From positions 66,612 to 130,611 of the forward strand of contig NZ_ASXG01000015.1 of NCBI RefSeq assembly GCF_000411975.1: a stretch of DNA of 64,000 nucleotides. Reading direction: 5' to 3'. The DNA is from Amycolatopsis orientalis DSM 43388. GTDB lineage: Bacteria; Actinomycetota; Actinomycetes; Mycobacteriales; Pseudonocardiaceae. The first letter of the stretch is position 1, and every line of letters starts with the position of its first letter. Shown here one piece after another: positions 51,674-58,945 of the stretch. The notes under the pieces were generated by a model that saw nothing but the letters and a program-made list of their open reading frames with translations, ran no database searches and was not told the origin of the DNA. The position numbers and the translations under genes are program-made.

Positions 51674-52593
51674 AAGGCTCGCCGGTAGGCGGTCGGCGTG
51701 GTCCCGAGCACCCGCCGGAAGTGCAACCGCAGGTTGGCCGGGGTGCCGAGACCGCAGTCCCGCGCCACCCGGTCCACCGAATAGTCCGTGGTCTCCAGCA
51801 GCTCCCGCGCTCTGCCGAGCCGGGCGTTGAGCAGCCATTGCAACGGAGTGGTCCCGGTTTCCTCGGCGAACCGGCGCAGGAACGTCCGCTGCGACATCCC
51901 CGCGTGCCGGGCGAGCAAGCGGATGCTGAGCGATTCGTCCAGTCGCTGCAACGCCCATTCGCGCGTGGCCGACAGCGAAGCGTCGCCCGCCTCCGCGAGC
52001 GGAGCGGGCACGTACTGCGCCTGCCCGCCTTCGCGATGCGGCGCGGCGACCAGGCCGCGGGCGATCCGATTGGCGACCGCGGCACCCAAATCGCGGCGCA
52101 CGATGTGCAGGCACAGATCGATGCCGCAGCACACGCCCGCTGAGGTGAGCACGTCGCCCTCGTCGACGTAAAGGACGTCCCGATCGACCTGGACCGCCGG
52201 GTATTCCCGTTCGAAGTGGTCGAGATACTCCCAATGCGTCGTGGCGTGCAGGCCGTCCAGCACTCCCGCCGCGGCCAGCGCGAACGCCCCCGTGCAGATG
52301 GACACCACCCGCCGGCCCCGGTCGCGTGCCTCGGCCAGCAGCTCGACCGCCGTTTCCGGGGTCTCCGGGATCGGGTCGTAGCCCGGCACGATCACCGTGT
52401 CCGCCGCGCGCAGCTCCTCGATCCCGCCCTCGGCGGCCAGCGCGAACCCGGCGCTCGTGGGAACCGTCGGACCGAGCGCGCACAGGGTCATCTCGTAGTG
52501 CGTTTGCGGCCGGACCTGGAACACCTGCGCCGGGATCGCGAGGTCCAGCGGGAGGACCCCGTCGAGTGCCAGCACCGCGACCCGATGCGTCAT
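51664..52593 (-). CDS. GlxA-type transcriptional regulator (DJ-1/PfpI plus AraC domain)
   Basis: A 309-residue regulator. Residues 1-170 are a class I amidotransferase-like domain (VAVLALDGVLPLDLAIPAQV, VVSICTGAFALAAAGVLDGL, HWEYLDHFEREYP, GVCCGIDLCLHIV). The last 100 residues are an AraC-type double helix-turn-helix (LARHAGMSQRTFLRRFAEET, GTTPLQWLLNARLGRARELL, VARDCGLGTPANLRLHFRRV). It is divergent from the HD-domain and RidA-like operon, 72 bp away, and is the likely regulator of those genes. The inducer is unknown. Confidence 0.9.
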   Translation of the reverse strand: MTHRVAVLALDGVLPLDLAIPAQVFQVRPQTHYEMTLCALGPTVPTSAGFALAAEGGIEELRAADTVIVPGYDPIPETPETAVELLAEARDRGRRVVSICTGAFALAAAGVLDGLHATTHWEYLDHFEREYPAVQVDRDVLYVDEGDVLTSAGVCCGIDLCLHIVRRDLGAAVANRIARGLVAAPHREGGQAQYVPAPLAEAGDASLSATREWALQRLDESLSIRLLARHAGMSQRTFLRRFAEETGTTPLQWLLNARLGRARELLETTDYSVDRVARDCGLGTPANLRLHFRRVLGTTPTAYRRAFTA

Positions 52594-52665
52594 GGCAAGA
52601 TTCTATCGAAGTACGGCAAACTTGCCACTCACCAGGTCAGCGGCCTGCGGGCCACGCTGGGAGCC

Positions 52666-53322
52666 ATGACCGAACTCCTTCCGGACCCGGTGGTCGCACT
52701 GCCCGCGACTCCGCTGGCGGACGCCGTCCTCGAAGCTGTCCGCCCGGTGGAATCGCAGTCGGTGTTCAACCACAGCGTCCGCAGCTACCTGTTCGCGCGG
52801 CTGGTCGCCGACCGGCTGGCCGAATCCGGCTACGACGACGATCTGCTGTTCGCCGCGTGCGTCATGCACGACATCGGCGTGGCACCGGACGGCCCGCACG
52901 TGGAACGCTTCGAGGTCGAAGGCGCCGACCGAGCTGCCGGATTCCTGGTCGATCATGGGATTTCCAGCGCGGACGCCGACCAGGTCTGGCAGGCCATCGC
53001 CTTGCACACGACCGCGGGCATCGCCGAACGCCGCGGTCCGCTGTGTGCGCTTGTCCGCGCCGGGGTCGCCGTCGACTTCGGCGGCCCGGTCGGCGCCGAG
53101 TACCTCGACGCTGTCACCGACTCCCAAGGTGCGGCGATCCACGCCGCTTATCCGCGGCTCGAGATGGTCCGCTCGCTCACCGACGCCATCGTCGCGCAGG
53201 CCGCGAAAAGCCCGAAAAACGCGCCAGTGCCGTCCGTTCCCGCGGATTTCCTTCGTGAACGCGCGGCCGACGGCGAAACCCGGCTGGAACGCGCCGCCCG
53301 CACCTCCCGCTGGGGCAACTGA
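52666..53322 (+). CDS. HD-domain metal-dependent hydrolase (cyanamide hydratase-like)
   Basis: A 218-residue soluble protein. The HD metal site is read from NHSVRSYLFARLVADRLAES, then FAACVMHDIGVAP (His-Asp), with a further His in AIALHTTAGIA. The pattern and length match the HD proteins annotated as cyanamide hydratase-like; other HD enzymes hydrolyse phosphates. Its function is therefore open. The next gene, a RidA-like protein, starts 13 bases after its stop behind GAAAGGAAG, so they form an operon controlled from the divergent GlxA-type gene. Confidence 0.82.
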   Translation: MTELLPDPVVALPATPLADAVLEAVRPVESQSVFNHSVRSYLFARLVADRLAESGYDDDLLFAACVMHDIGVAPDGPHVERFEVEGADRAAGFLVDHGISSADADQVWQAIALHTTAGIAERRGPLCALVRAGVAVDFGGPVGAEYLDAVTDSQGAAIHAAYPRLEMVRSLTDAIVAQAAKSPKNAPVPSVPADFLRERAADGETRLERAARTSRWGN

Positions 53323-53335
53323 GAAAGGAAGCCAC

Positions 53336-53749
53336 ATGCAGTCCGTCAAGATCCCCGAGGACTCCGAGGTTTTCGGACCGTCCGGGGCGTCTGCCTTCGC
53401 CCGCTTCGGCTACTCGGCCGCCGTGCGCGCGGGCAACCTCCTCTTCGTCGCGGGCACGATCGGCCGCCGGCCGGACGGCGAGATCGCGGAAACCGTCGAA
53501 GAACAAACCGAGATCGCGCTCCGCCGGATCGAGGAAATCCTTCGCCTCGAAGGCCTCGACCTCTCCGCGCTGGTCGACGTCACGAGCTATCACGTCGACA
53601 TCCACCAGCACCTGCCCGGTTTCCTCGAAGCCAAGAAGCGCCTCGTGCCCGCCGAGCCCTATCCGGCGTGGTCGATGATCGGCGTCAGCGGGCTCGCCAG
53701 TCCGGGACTGCTGGTCGAAATCCGTGCCACCGCGGCGTATCCGGAGTAG
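53336..53749 (+). CDS. RidA-family protein lacking the usual catalytic arginine
   Basis: A 137-residue YjgF/RidA-fold protein. It shows SAAVRAGNLLFVAGTIGRRP, EEQTEIALRRIEEILRLEGL, VDVTSYHVDIHQHLPGFLEA and the C-terminal LLVEIRATAAYPE. In active RidA enamine/imine deaminases the P-A-R-S/T motif near the end carries the substrate-binding Arg; here the same position reads YPAWSMIGV, with Trp. It is therefore probably one of the Rid subfamilies with another role. It is the second gene of the HD-domain operon. Confidence 0.85.
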   Translation: MQSVKIPEDSEVFGPSGASAFARFGYSAAVRAGNLLFVAGTIGRRPDGEIAETVEEQTEIALRRIEEILRLEGLDLSALVDVTSYHVDIHQHLPGFLEAKKRLVPAEPYPAWSMIGVSGLASPGLLVEIRATAAYPE

Positions 53750-53755
53750 CTGTCC

Positions 53756-54361
53756 TCAGTGGACAGTCTCGGCGAGCGCGGTCCGCAGCATCCGCCCGGC
53801 CGCCGCGCGCGGAGCCGGGTCGACCGCGATCAACGCGTTCACCACGGCCCCGTCCACCAGCGCGACCAGCCGGTCCAGCTCGTCGGGAGCCACCGGCGTC
53901 CCGGAACGCGCGAAGATTTCCGTCAGCAGCTCGTTGAGCTGCTGGGACAGCGTCCGCATCAACGGGCGCAGGTACGGCCGGCGTCCGGTCGCGACCAGGC
54001 GTTCGTACCGCAGCAGGACCGCCTCGGCGTCGGCTTCCGGATCGCCGCTCTGCGGGCCGAGCAGCATGTCCAGCACGAGTTCCACGGTCGCCTGCACGCC
54101 CCGGTTCCGGGTCGTCAGGTCGTCCAGCTGCCGTCGCCCGTTGGCCAGTTCGGTCTGCCCGTGGTGTTCCACCGCGGCGGTGACGAGGTCTTCCAGCGAG
54201 TCGAAGTAGTACGTGGTGGAGGCGAGCGGCAGCCCGGCCCGCTCGGCGACCGCCCGGTGCCGGACCGCGTCGAACCCGCCCTCGGCCAGCAGCTGAGCGG
54301 CGGCTTCGACGAGCGCGGCCCGTCGTCGCTCGCCCTTGGGGGTGGTGGCTGCTGCCGTCAT
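53756..54361 (-). CDS. TetR-family transcriptional regulator
   Basis: A 201-residue repressor. The N-terminal helix-turn-helix reads RRRAALVEAAAQLLAEGGFD, AVRHRAVAERAGLPLASTTY and YFDSLEDLVTAAVEHH. The C-terminal ligand domain has PYLRPLMRTLSQQLNELLTE and ends in LIAVDPAPRAAAGRML. It is convergent with the RidA-like gene (6-bp gap). The target operon is not evident; the adjacent gene on the same strand is the sigma-factor partner. Confidence 0.88.
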   Translation of the reverse strand: MTAAATTPKGERRRAALVEAAAQLLAEGGFDAVRHRAVAERAGLPLASTTYYFDSLEDLVTAAVEHHGQTELANGRRQLDDLTTRNRGVQATVELVLDMLLGPQSGDPEADAEAVLLRYERLVATGRRPYLRPLMRTLSQQLNELLTEIFARSGTPVAPDELDRLVALVDGAVVNALIAVDPAPRAAAGRMLRTALAETVH

Positions 54362-54398
54362 GCCCGGATATTCTGCCAGCCCCGCCGGACGCCGCCGA

Positions 54399-55088
54399 TC
54401 AGAACCGGGTGGCCAGCGAAGCGGCGATGCGCGCCAGGTCGGTCGCGTACGGTGCTGGGCGGCCAGCCGTACCCGGCACGCTGACCAGCACGAGAGTTCC
54501 GCCACTGCCGGTTTGCTGACGCACGGTGACAGCTCCGGCCGGTTGCGTGGGCACGTTCACCGCGGCGCCGCGAGCGAACACCGCCGCGCCGATCGTTCCG
54601 TCCGGAAGCGGGAACCCGGCACCACGCGACGACGTCGTACAAACGCTGCCTGGGGAAGCCTGCGCGGCATTCAAGTGGCCTGGGAGCTCGCCAGCGAGGG
54701 CAGTGGCGAGCTCCCAGTCCACCCGTGCGCACCCGGAGGTGCCTTCGACCCGAGGGCCGGTCCTCCCGGTTTCGCCGGCTCCCTGCCGAGACGGCTGACC
54801 CGGGAAGTCATCCCCATTGCTGAAAGGACGCGCCGCCGACCCGCCGGGTTGCGCCGGAGCGGCCGCGGAATTCGCGGCAGAATCAGACTTATCGCTCGAA
54901 ACACCCACGATTCCCCAGGTGCCGAGCCCCGCGGCGACGAGCACGGCCGCCGCGCCGGCGGTGATCCGGTTGCGCCGGCGCACTGTTTCGCGCTTCGAGC
55001 GGCGCACCACGTCTTCCACCGAGAAGGTGGGCGGCGGGACCTCGCCGGGAACGGCGGAGAACAACGTCTCGGCTTCCCGCTCATCCAT
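54399..55088 (-). CDS. Membrane-anchored partner of the SigE-type sigma factor (putative anti-sigma)
   Basis: A 229-residue protein. The cytoplasmic N-terminus of about 45 residues (EAETLFSAVPGEVPPPTFSV, VVRRSKRETVRRR) is followed by one membrane helix (NRITAGAAAVLVAAGLGTWG). A Ser/Pro/Gly-rich outer linker and a domain with SGCARVDWELATALAGELPG and GGTLVLVSVPGTAGRPAPYA complete it. The start overlaps the sigma-factor gene by eight bases, the usual arrangement for a regulator of an ECF-like sigma factor. No zinc-binding HxxxCxxC motif is present, so it is not a ZAS-type anti-sigma. Its effect on the sigma factor is inferred. Confidence 0.7.
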   Translation of the reverse strand: MDEREAETLFSAVPGEVPPPTFSVEDVVRRSKRETVRRRNRITAGAAAVLVAAGLGTWGIVGVSSDKSDSAANSAAAPAQPGGSAARPFSNGDDFPGQPSRQGAGETGRTGPRVEGTSGCARVDWELATALAGELPGHLNAAQASPGSVCTTSSRGAGFPLPDGTIGAAVFARGAAVNVPTQPAGAVTVRQQTGSGGTLVLVSVPGTAGRPAPYATDLARIAASLATRF

Positions 55089-55590
55089 TGGTCTCCACCT
55101 CCCGTTCCAGCACCTGGCGCAGATTCGCCAGCCCGCGCGCCGTCTGGCTCTTCACGTTGCCCTCGCTGCAGCCCAGCGCCTTCGCCGCGGCCCCGACGTC
55201 CAGGCCGTCGAAGAACCGCAGCACCAGCACCGCTCGCTGCTTCGGCGGCACTTCCTTCAAGGCGGCGAGCAGGTCCTCGCGAGTCGCGACGCGTTCGGCG
55301 AGTCCGGGACCGTCGTCCACGGGTTCCGGCAGCACCTCGGTCTGCCGCTCGCGCCGCCACGGACGGCGCGATTCGTCGATGACCGCGCGCACCAGCGTCT
55401 TGCGCACGTACGCGTCGGTCGCCGCGCGGTCTCTGATCTTCTTCCACCTCCGGTGCAACGCGACGAACGCCGTCTGCGCGAGGTCGTCGGCCTTGTGCCA
55501 GTCCCCGCACAGCAGGTAGGCAGTCCGGCGCACGGCGTCCCTCCTCGCGGCGAAGTAGTCCGCGAACTCCTGTTCGTCGCGCTGGTCCAC
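55081..55590 (-). CDS. SigE-family (ECF41/SigE-like) RNA polymerase sigma factor
   Basis: A 169-residue group IV sigma factor. Region 2 reads FADYFAARRDAVRRTAYLLC, ADDLAQTAFVALHRRWKKI. Region 4 reads PKQRAVLVLRFFDGLDVGAA and ALGCSEGNVKSQTARGLANL, the helix-turn-helix that recognises the -35 element. It matches the short actinobacterial SigE-family proteins often linked to a membrane partner. A GTG start is chosen with GGAG 13 bases upstream. The membrane partner gene overlaps its 3' end. The promoter may lie in the 135-bp gap to the threonine aldolase gene. Confidence 0.9.
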   Translation of the reverse strand: MDQRDEQEFADYFAARRDAVRRTAYLLCGDWHKADDLAQTAFVALHRRWKKIRDRAATDAYVRKTLVRAVIDESRRPWRRERQTEVLPEPVDDGPGLAERVATREDLLAALKEVPPKQRAVLVLRFFDGLDVGAAAKALGCSEGNVKSQTARGLANLRQVLEREVETNG

Positions 55591-55725
55591 GCGCTTTGCA
55601 GCTCCGCTCTGGCCATGTCCGGTGAAGGGACGGATCCGGGGGCGTCCACGGTTGCACGTCCGGCCGGAAACGTTCCACCCCCCACCGCATTGAAGCCGCG
55701 CCCACCTGTGTGATGTGATCGGACT

Positions 55726-56748
55726 GTGACCATGACTGGGCAGCTGATCGACTTCCGTTCCGACACCGTCACCCGCCCGGACGCGATCATGCGCGCGGCC
55801 ATGGCCGAGGCCGAGGTCGACGACAACGTCATCGGCACCGACCCGACCATCGCCGAACTCGAACGCCGGGCCGCGCAAACGCTCGGCATGCCCGCGGCGT
55901 TGTGGACGCCGAGCGGGACGATGGCGAATCTGATCGCGCTGAGCGTCCACCTGCGGCGCGGCGACCGGTTCCTCGCCACTCGCAACGCGCACGTGCTCGC
56001 CAACGAACTCGGCTCGGCGGCCTGGCTGGCCGGCGGCATGCCGGACATCCTCGAACACGACGCGGGCCCGGGCCGATGCCTGCCGGAAACGCTCGAAGCG
56101 GCGATTGGCAACCCCGGCCCGTACTTCGCGCTCCGCACCACGCTGCTGTGCCTGGAGAACACGCACAACGCGGCCGGCGGCGCGGTCACTCCGCCGGACG
56201 AGCACGCGCAACTGCTGTCCGTCGCGAAGCAGGCCGGGCTCACCGTGCACCTCGACGGCGCGCGGATCTGGCACGCGGCCGTCGCGCTGCAGGTGCCGCC
56301 CGCGGCGTTGACCGTCGGCGTGGACTCGGTGTCGGCGTGTTTCAGCAAGGGCCTCGGCGCACCGGTCGGCTCGGTCGTGGCGGGCAGCGAGGAGTTCGTC
56401 GAACAGGCCCGCCGGATGCGGCAGATGCTCGGGGGCGGCGTGCGGCAGGGCGGGGTCCTCGCCGCGGCCTGCCTGGTCGCGCTCGACCGCGTCGACGAGC
56501 TCGCCGAGGCGCACGACTTCGCGAAACGGCTGGCCAACGGGCTTTCCGAACACGGCTGGGACGTGCCGGCCCCGGACACCAATATCGTTCTCGCCGGGGT
56601 GCCCGACGTGCCGACCGCGCTGAACTGGCTCGACTCGCTCGGCATTCAAGCCCTGCCGATGGCGGGCAAGGTCCGGTTCGTGACGCACCGCGACCTGTCG
56701 TCCGCCGACATCGACGAAGCACTGCGCCGGATCAAATCCGGCGCCTGA
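55726..56748 (+). CDS. ltaE: Low-specificity L-threonine aldolase
   Basis: A 340-residue PLP enzyme of fold type I that cleaves L-threonine or L-allo-threonine to glycine and acetaldehyde. The PLP Lys is about residue 208 in ACFSKGLGAPVGS. The His and Asp of the aromatic stack region are in LTVHLDGARIWHAAVA, and LIDFRSDTVTRP is the typical N-terminus. An in-frame ATG lies two codons after the GTG. The short gap to the HAD gene (16 bp) suggests co-transcription. The usual family length is 330-350. Confidence 0.93.
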   Translation: MTMTGQLIDFRSDTVTRPDAIMRAAMAEAEVDDNVIGTDPTIAELERRAAQTLGMPAALWTPSGTMANLIALSVHLRRGDRFLATRNAHVLANELGSAAWLAGGMPDILEHDAGPGRCLPETLEAAIGNPGPYFALRTTLLCLENTHNAAGGAVTPPDEHAQLLSVAKQAGLTVHLDGARIWHAAVALQVPPAALTVGVDSVSACFSKGLGAPVGSVVAGSEEFVEQARRMRQMLGGGVRQGGVLAAACLVALDRVDELAEAHDFAKRLANGLSEHGWDVPAPDTNIVLAGVPDVPTALNWLDSLGIQALPMAGKVRFVTHRDLSSADIDEALRRIKSGA

Positions 56749-56764
56749 ACCCTGGGGGACTCGG

Positions 56765-57346
56765 GTGACCAACTGGATCGTGTTCGACTACGGCGAGGTG
56801 CTCAGCGTCCGCACCGGCGCGGTGCCGAAGCTGGCCGCCGCGATGGGCGTCCCGCACGAGAAGTTCGAGCCGGTGTACTGGAGCGTGCGCGACCCGTACG
56901 ACCGCGGCTGCACCGATCTGGAGTACTGGACGTCGATCGGCAACCAGGTGGGCGCGAAGGTGGACGACGCGCTGTCGGCCGAACTGACCGCGCTCGACGT
57001 CGCGGGCTGGGGACAGCTCGCGCCGGGCTCGCTGGACCTGCTGCAGTCACTGTCCGACGCCGGCGCCTCACTCGCGCTGCTGTCGAACGCGCCGTCCGCG
57101 TTCGGCGTCTGGGTGCGCGAGCAGGAGTGGGCGAAGCTGTTCAAGCACACGCTTTTCTCCGGCGACGTGAAGGTCGCGAAGCCGGATGCGGAGATTTTCC
57201 GGCTGCTGCTGGACAAACTGGGCGCCGAGCCGGACGAGTGCCTGTTCTTCGACGACCGCCAGGTCAACATCGACGGTGCCCGCGCGGTCGGAATCCGCGC
57301 GCACCTGTGGGACGGCGCCGAGGCCGCCCGCGCGGCGTTGGGCTGA
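56765..57346 (+). CDS. HAD-IA family hydrolase
   Basis: A 193-residue haloacid dehalogenase-like protein. Motif I is IVFDYGEVLS: the nucleophile Asp is present, and the second residue is Gly rather than Asp, as in several HAD-IA subgroups. Motif II is LALLSNAPSAFG. Motif III is the Lys in DVKVAKPDAEIFRLLLDKLG, and motif IV is CLFFDDRQVNIDGARAVGI. It probably hydrolyses a small phosphate ester. The GTG start is close behind the threonine aldolase gene. A strong hairpin follows its stop. Confidence 0.88.
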   Translation: MTNWIVFDYGEVLSVRTGAVPKLAAAMGVPHEKFEPVYWSVRDPYDRGCTDLEYWTSIGNQVGAKVDDALSAELTALDVAGWGQLAPGSLDLLQSLSDAGASLALLSNAPSAFGVWVREQEWAKLFKHTLFSGDVKVAKPDAEIFRLLLDKLGAEPDECLFFDDRQVNIDGARAVGIRAHLWDGAEAARAALG

Positions 57347-57353
57347 ACCGCGA

Positions 57354-57385
57354 ACGGCTCCCGCACATTCCGGTGCGGGAGCCGT
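57354..57385. terminator. Bidirectional hairpin between convergent genes
   Basis: A perfect 13-bp stem (ACGGCTCCCGCAC with GTGCGGGAGCCGT) and a 6-base loop lie eight bases after the HAD stop. They also lie 43 bases beyond the stop of the convergent small membrane protein gene. It can end both transcripts. Confidence 0.75.
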
Positions 57386-57427
57386 CGTCTGCTCAGGATG
57401 GTTCGACTCAGTATGGTCCGGCGCCGG

Positions 57428-57613
57428 TCAGCGGGTGATCCGCTTCGACTGCTTCTTCCCGGTGATCGCCCCGTAGGCCGCGGTGCCGAGGAACAGCACC
57501 CCGCCGATGATGCCGATCCACAGCACGGCCTTGAACACGAAGCCGATCACTGACCCGAGCACCATGAAGGCGATCCAGGCCACGACGAGCGCTCCGACGA
57601 TCTTCCAGAACAT
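57428..57613 (-). CDS. Small membrane protein, two helices
   Basis: A 61-residue protein consisting of two hydrophobic segments (IVGALVVAWIAFMVLGSVIG and AVLWIGIIGGVLFLGTAAYG) and a basic C-terminal tail (ITGKKQSKRITR). GGAGGAG immediately precedes the ATG. Such short proteins are conserved in actinomycetes as unannotated membrane proteins. The function is unknown. An upstream extension of the frame to 57754 exists but lacks the ribosome site. Confidence 0.75.
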   Translation of the reverse strand: MFWKIVGALVVAWIAFMVLGSVIGFVFKAVLWIGIIGGVLFLGTAAYGAITGKKQSKRITR

Positions 57614-57737
57614 GGCTCCTCCGATGCCGTTTCCGCGCCACGTCGGCCCGGTGCCCTCCAGCGTGCCATCCAGGCGACGGAAACTCTCTCCATCCGGCCA
57701 ACGTTCAGGGAAAGCTCGGGGTTCCCCCTGACCGGTT

Positions 57738-58904
57738 TCACCCCAGCCAGCCACCGAGCCGGCGCAGCCCCTCGGTCACGTCCTCGGTCGCGCCGGCGAA
57801 GGAAAACCGCACGTAGCGGCCGCCGTCGACCGGGTCGAAGTCGATGCCCGGGGTGATCGCCAGGCCGGTGTCGGCGAGCAGGCGCTGGCACCAGCTCAGG
57901 CTGTCGGTGGTGTGGTCGGAGACGTCGGCGTAGGCGTAGAACGCGCCGTCGGCCGGAGCGAGCTTGTCGAGACCGATCTCGCGCAGACCGGCGAAGAGCA
58001 GGTCGCGGTTGCGCCGGTAGTGCTCGACGTGCGCGTCCGCTTCGGCGTATGACTCGGGAGTGAACGCCGCGACCGCCGCGTACTGCGAAACCGCGGGCGG
58101 GCAGATGGTGAAGTTGCCGGTGAGGACGTCGACCGCGCGGTGCAGCCGCTGCGGCACCAGCATCCAGCCGAGCCGCCAGCCGGTCATGGCGAAGTACTTC
58201 GAGAACGACCCGAGCACCAACGCTTCCCGGCCGTACTGCCAGGCACAATCGAGTTGCTTGCCGTAGGAGATGCCGTGGTAGATCTCGTCGCTGATCAACT
58301 GCACGCCGTGCGACGCGCACCAGCCGGAGATCGCGGCCAGCTCGCCCGGCGGCAGCACCGTCCCGGTGGGGTTGCTGGGACTGGCGACGATGAGCCCGTC
58401 GATCGGCCCGAGCCGGTCGAGTTGCTCGACGGTCGGCTGGAAATTCGTCTCGGCCGTGGTGGCGAACTCGACGACCTCGCAGCCGAGGACGCTCAGCAGA
58501 TTCCGGTACGCCGGATAGCCGGGCCGGGCCATCGCCACCCGCGCACCGGGGTCGAACGCGCTCAGGAACGACAGCAGGAACCCGCCGGACGAGCCGGTGG
58601 TCATCACGACGTCGGCGGCGGTCACGTCGAGGTCGTAGGTGCGCCGGTAATGCCCGGCGACGGCTTCACGCAGCTCAGGAATGCCGAGCTGTTCGGTGTA
58701 GCCGAGGGTGTGCTGGCTCAGCGCTTCCCGCGCCGCCCGCAGCACCGCCGCCGGAGCGGGCACGGACGGCTGCCCGGCGGCCAGCGAAATCAGGTCGCCG
58801 TGGCTGCGCTGCCGGGCCTGCGCCGCGGACAGCACGTCCATCACGTGAAAAGGAGGCACGCCTGCCCGCAACGCGGGCCCGCCGAAAGCACCGATGTCGA
58901 CCAT
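57738..58904 (-). CDS. PLP-dependent class I/II aminotransferase
   Basis: A 388-residue aspartate-aminotransferase-fold enzyme. The Schiff-base Lys is Lys236 in GSFSKYFAMTGWRLGWM. IVASPSNPTGTVLPP (Asn binding the substrate carboxylate region), LISDEIYHGISY (Asp and Tyr contacting the PLP) and VRFSFAGATEDVTEGLRRL (substrate-binding Arg) are in place. The amino donor is not clear; the closest general types are aspartate or aromatic aminotransferases. The gene ends before the small membrane protein and is unrelated in strand order to the type VII locus that precedes it. Confidence 0.92.
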   Translation of the reverse strand: MVDIGAFGGPALRAGVPPFHVMDVLSAAQARQRSHGDLISLAAGQPSVPAPAAVLRAAREALSQHTLGYTEQLGIPELREAVAGHYRRTYDLDVTAADVVMTTGSSGGFLLSFLSAFDPGARVAMARPGYPAYRNLLSVLGCEVVEFATTAETNFQPTVEQLDRLGPIDGLIVASPSNPTGTVLPPGELAAISGWCASHGVQLISDEIYHGISYGKQLDCAWQYGREALVLGSFSKYFAMTGWRLGWMLVPQRLHRAVDVLTGNFTICPPAVSQYAAVAAFTPESYAEADAHVEHYRRNRDLLFAGLREIGLDKLAPADGAFYAYADVSDHTTDSLSWCQRLLADTGLAITPGIDFDPVDGGRYVRFSFAGATEDVTEGLRRLGGWLG

Positions 58905-58945
58905 GCGGCCAGGCTAACCGGCGAGCCCGCGTGCGCGGCGTGGCG

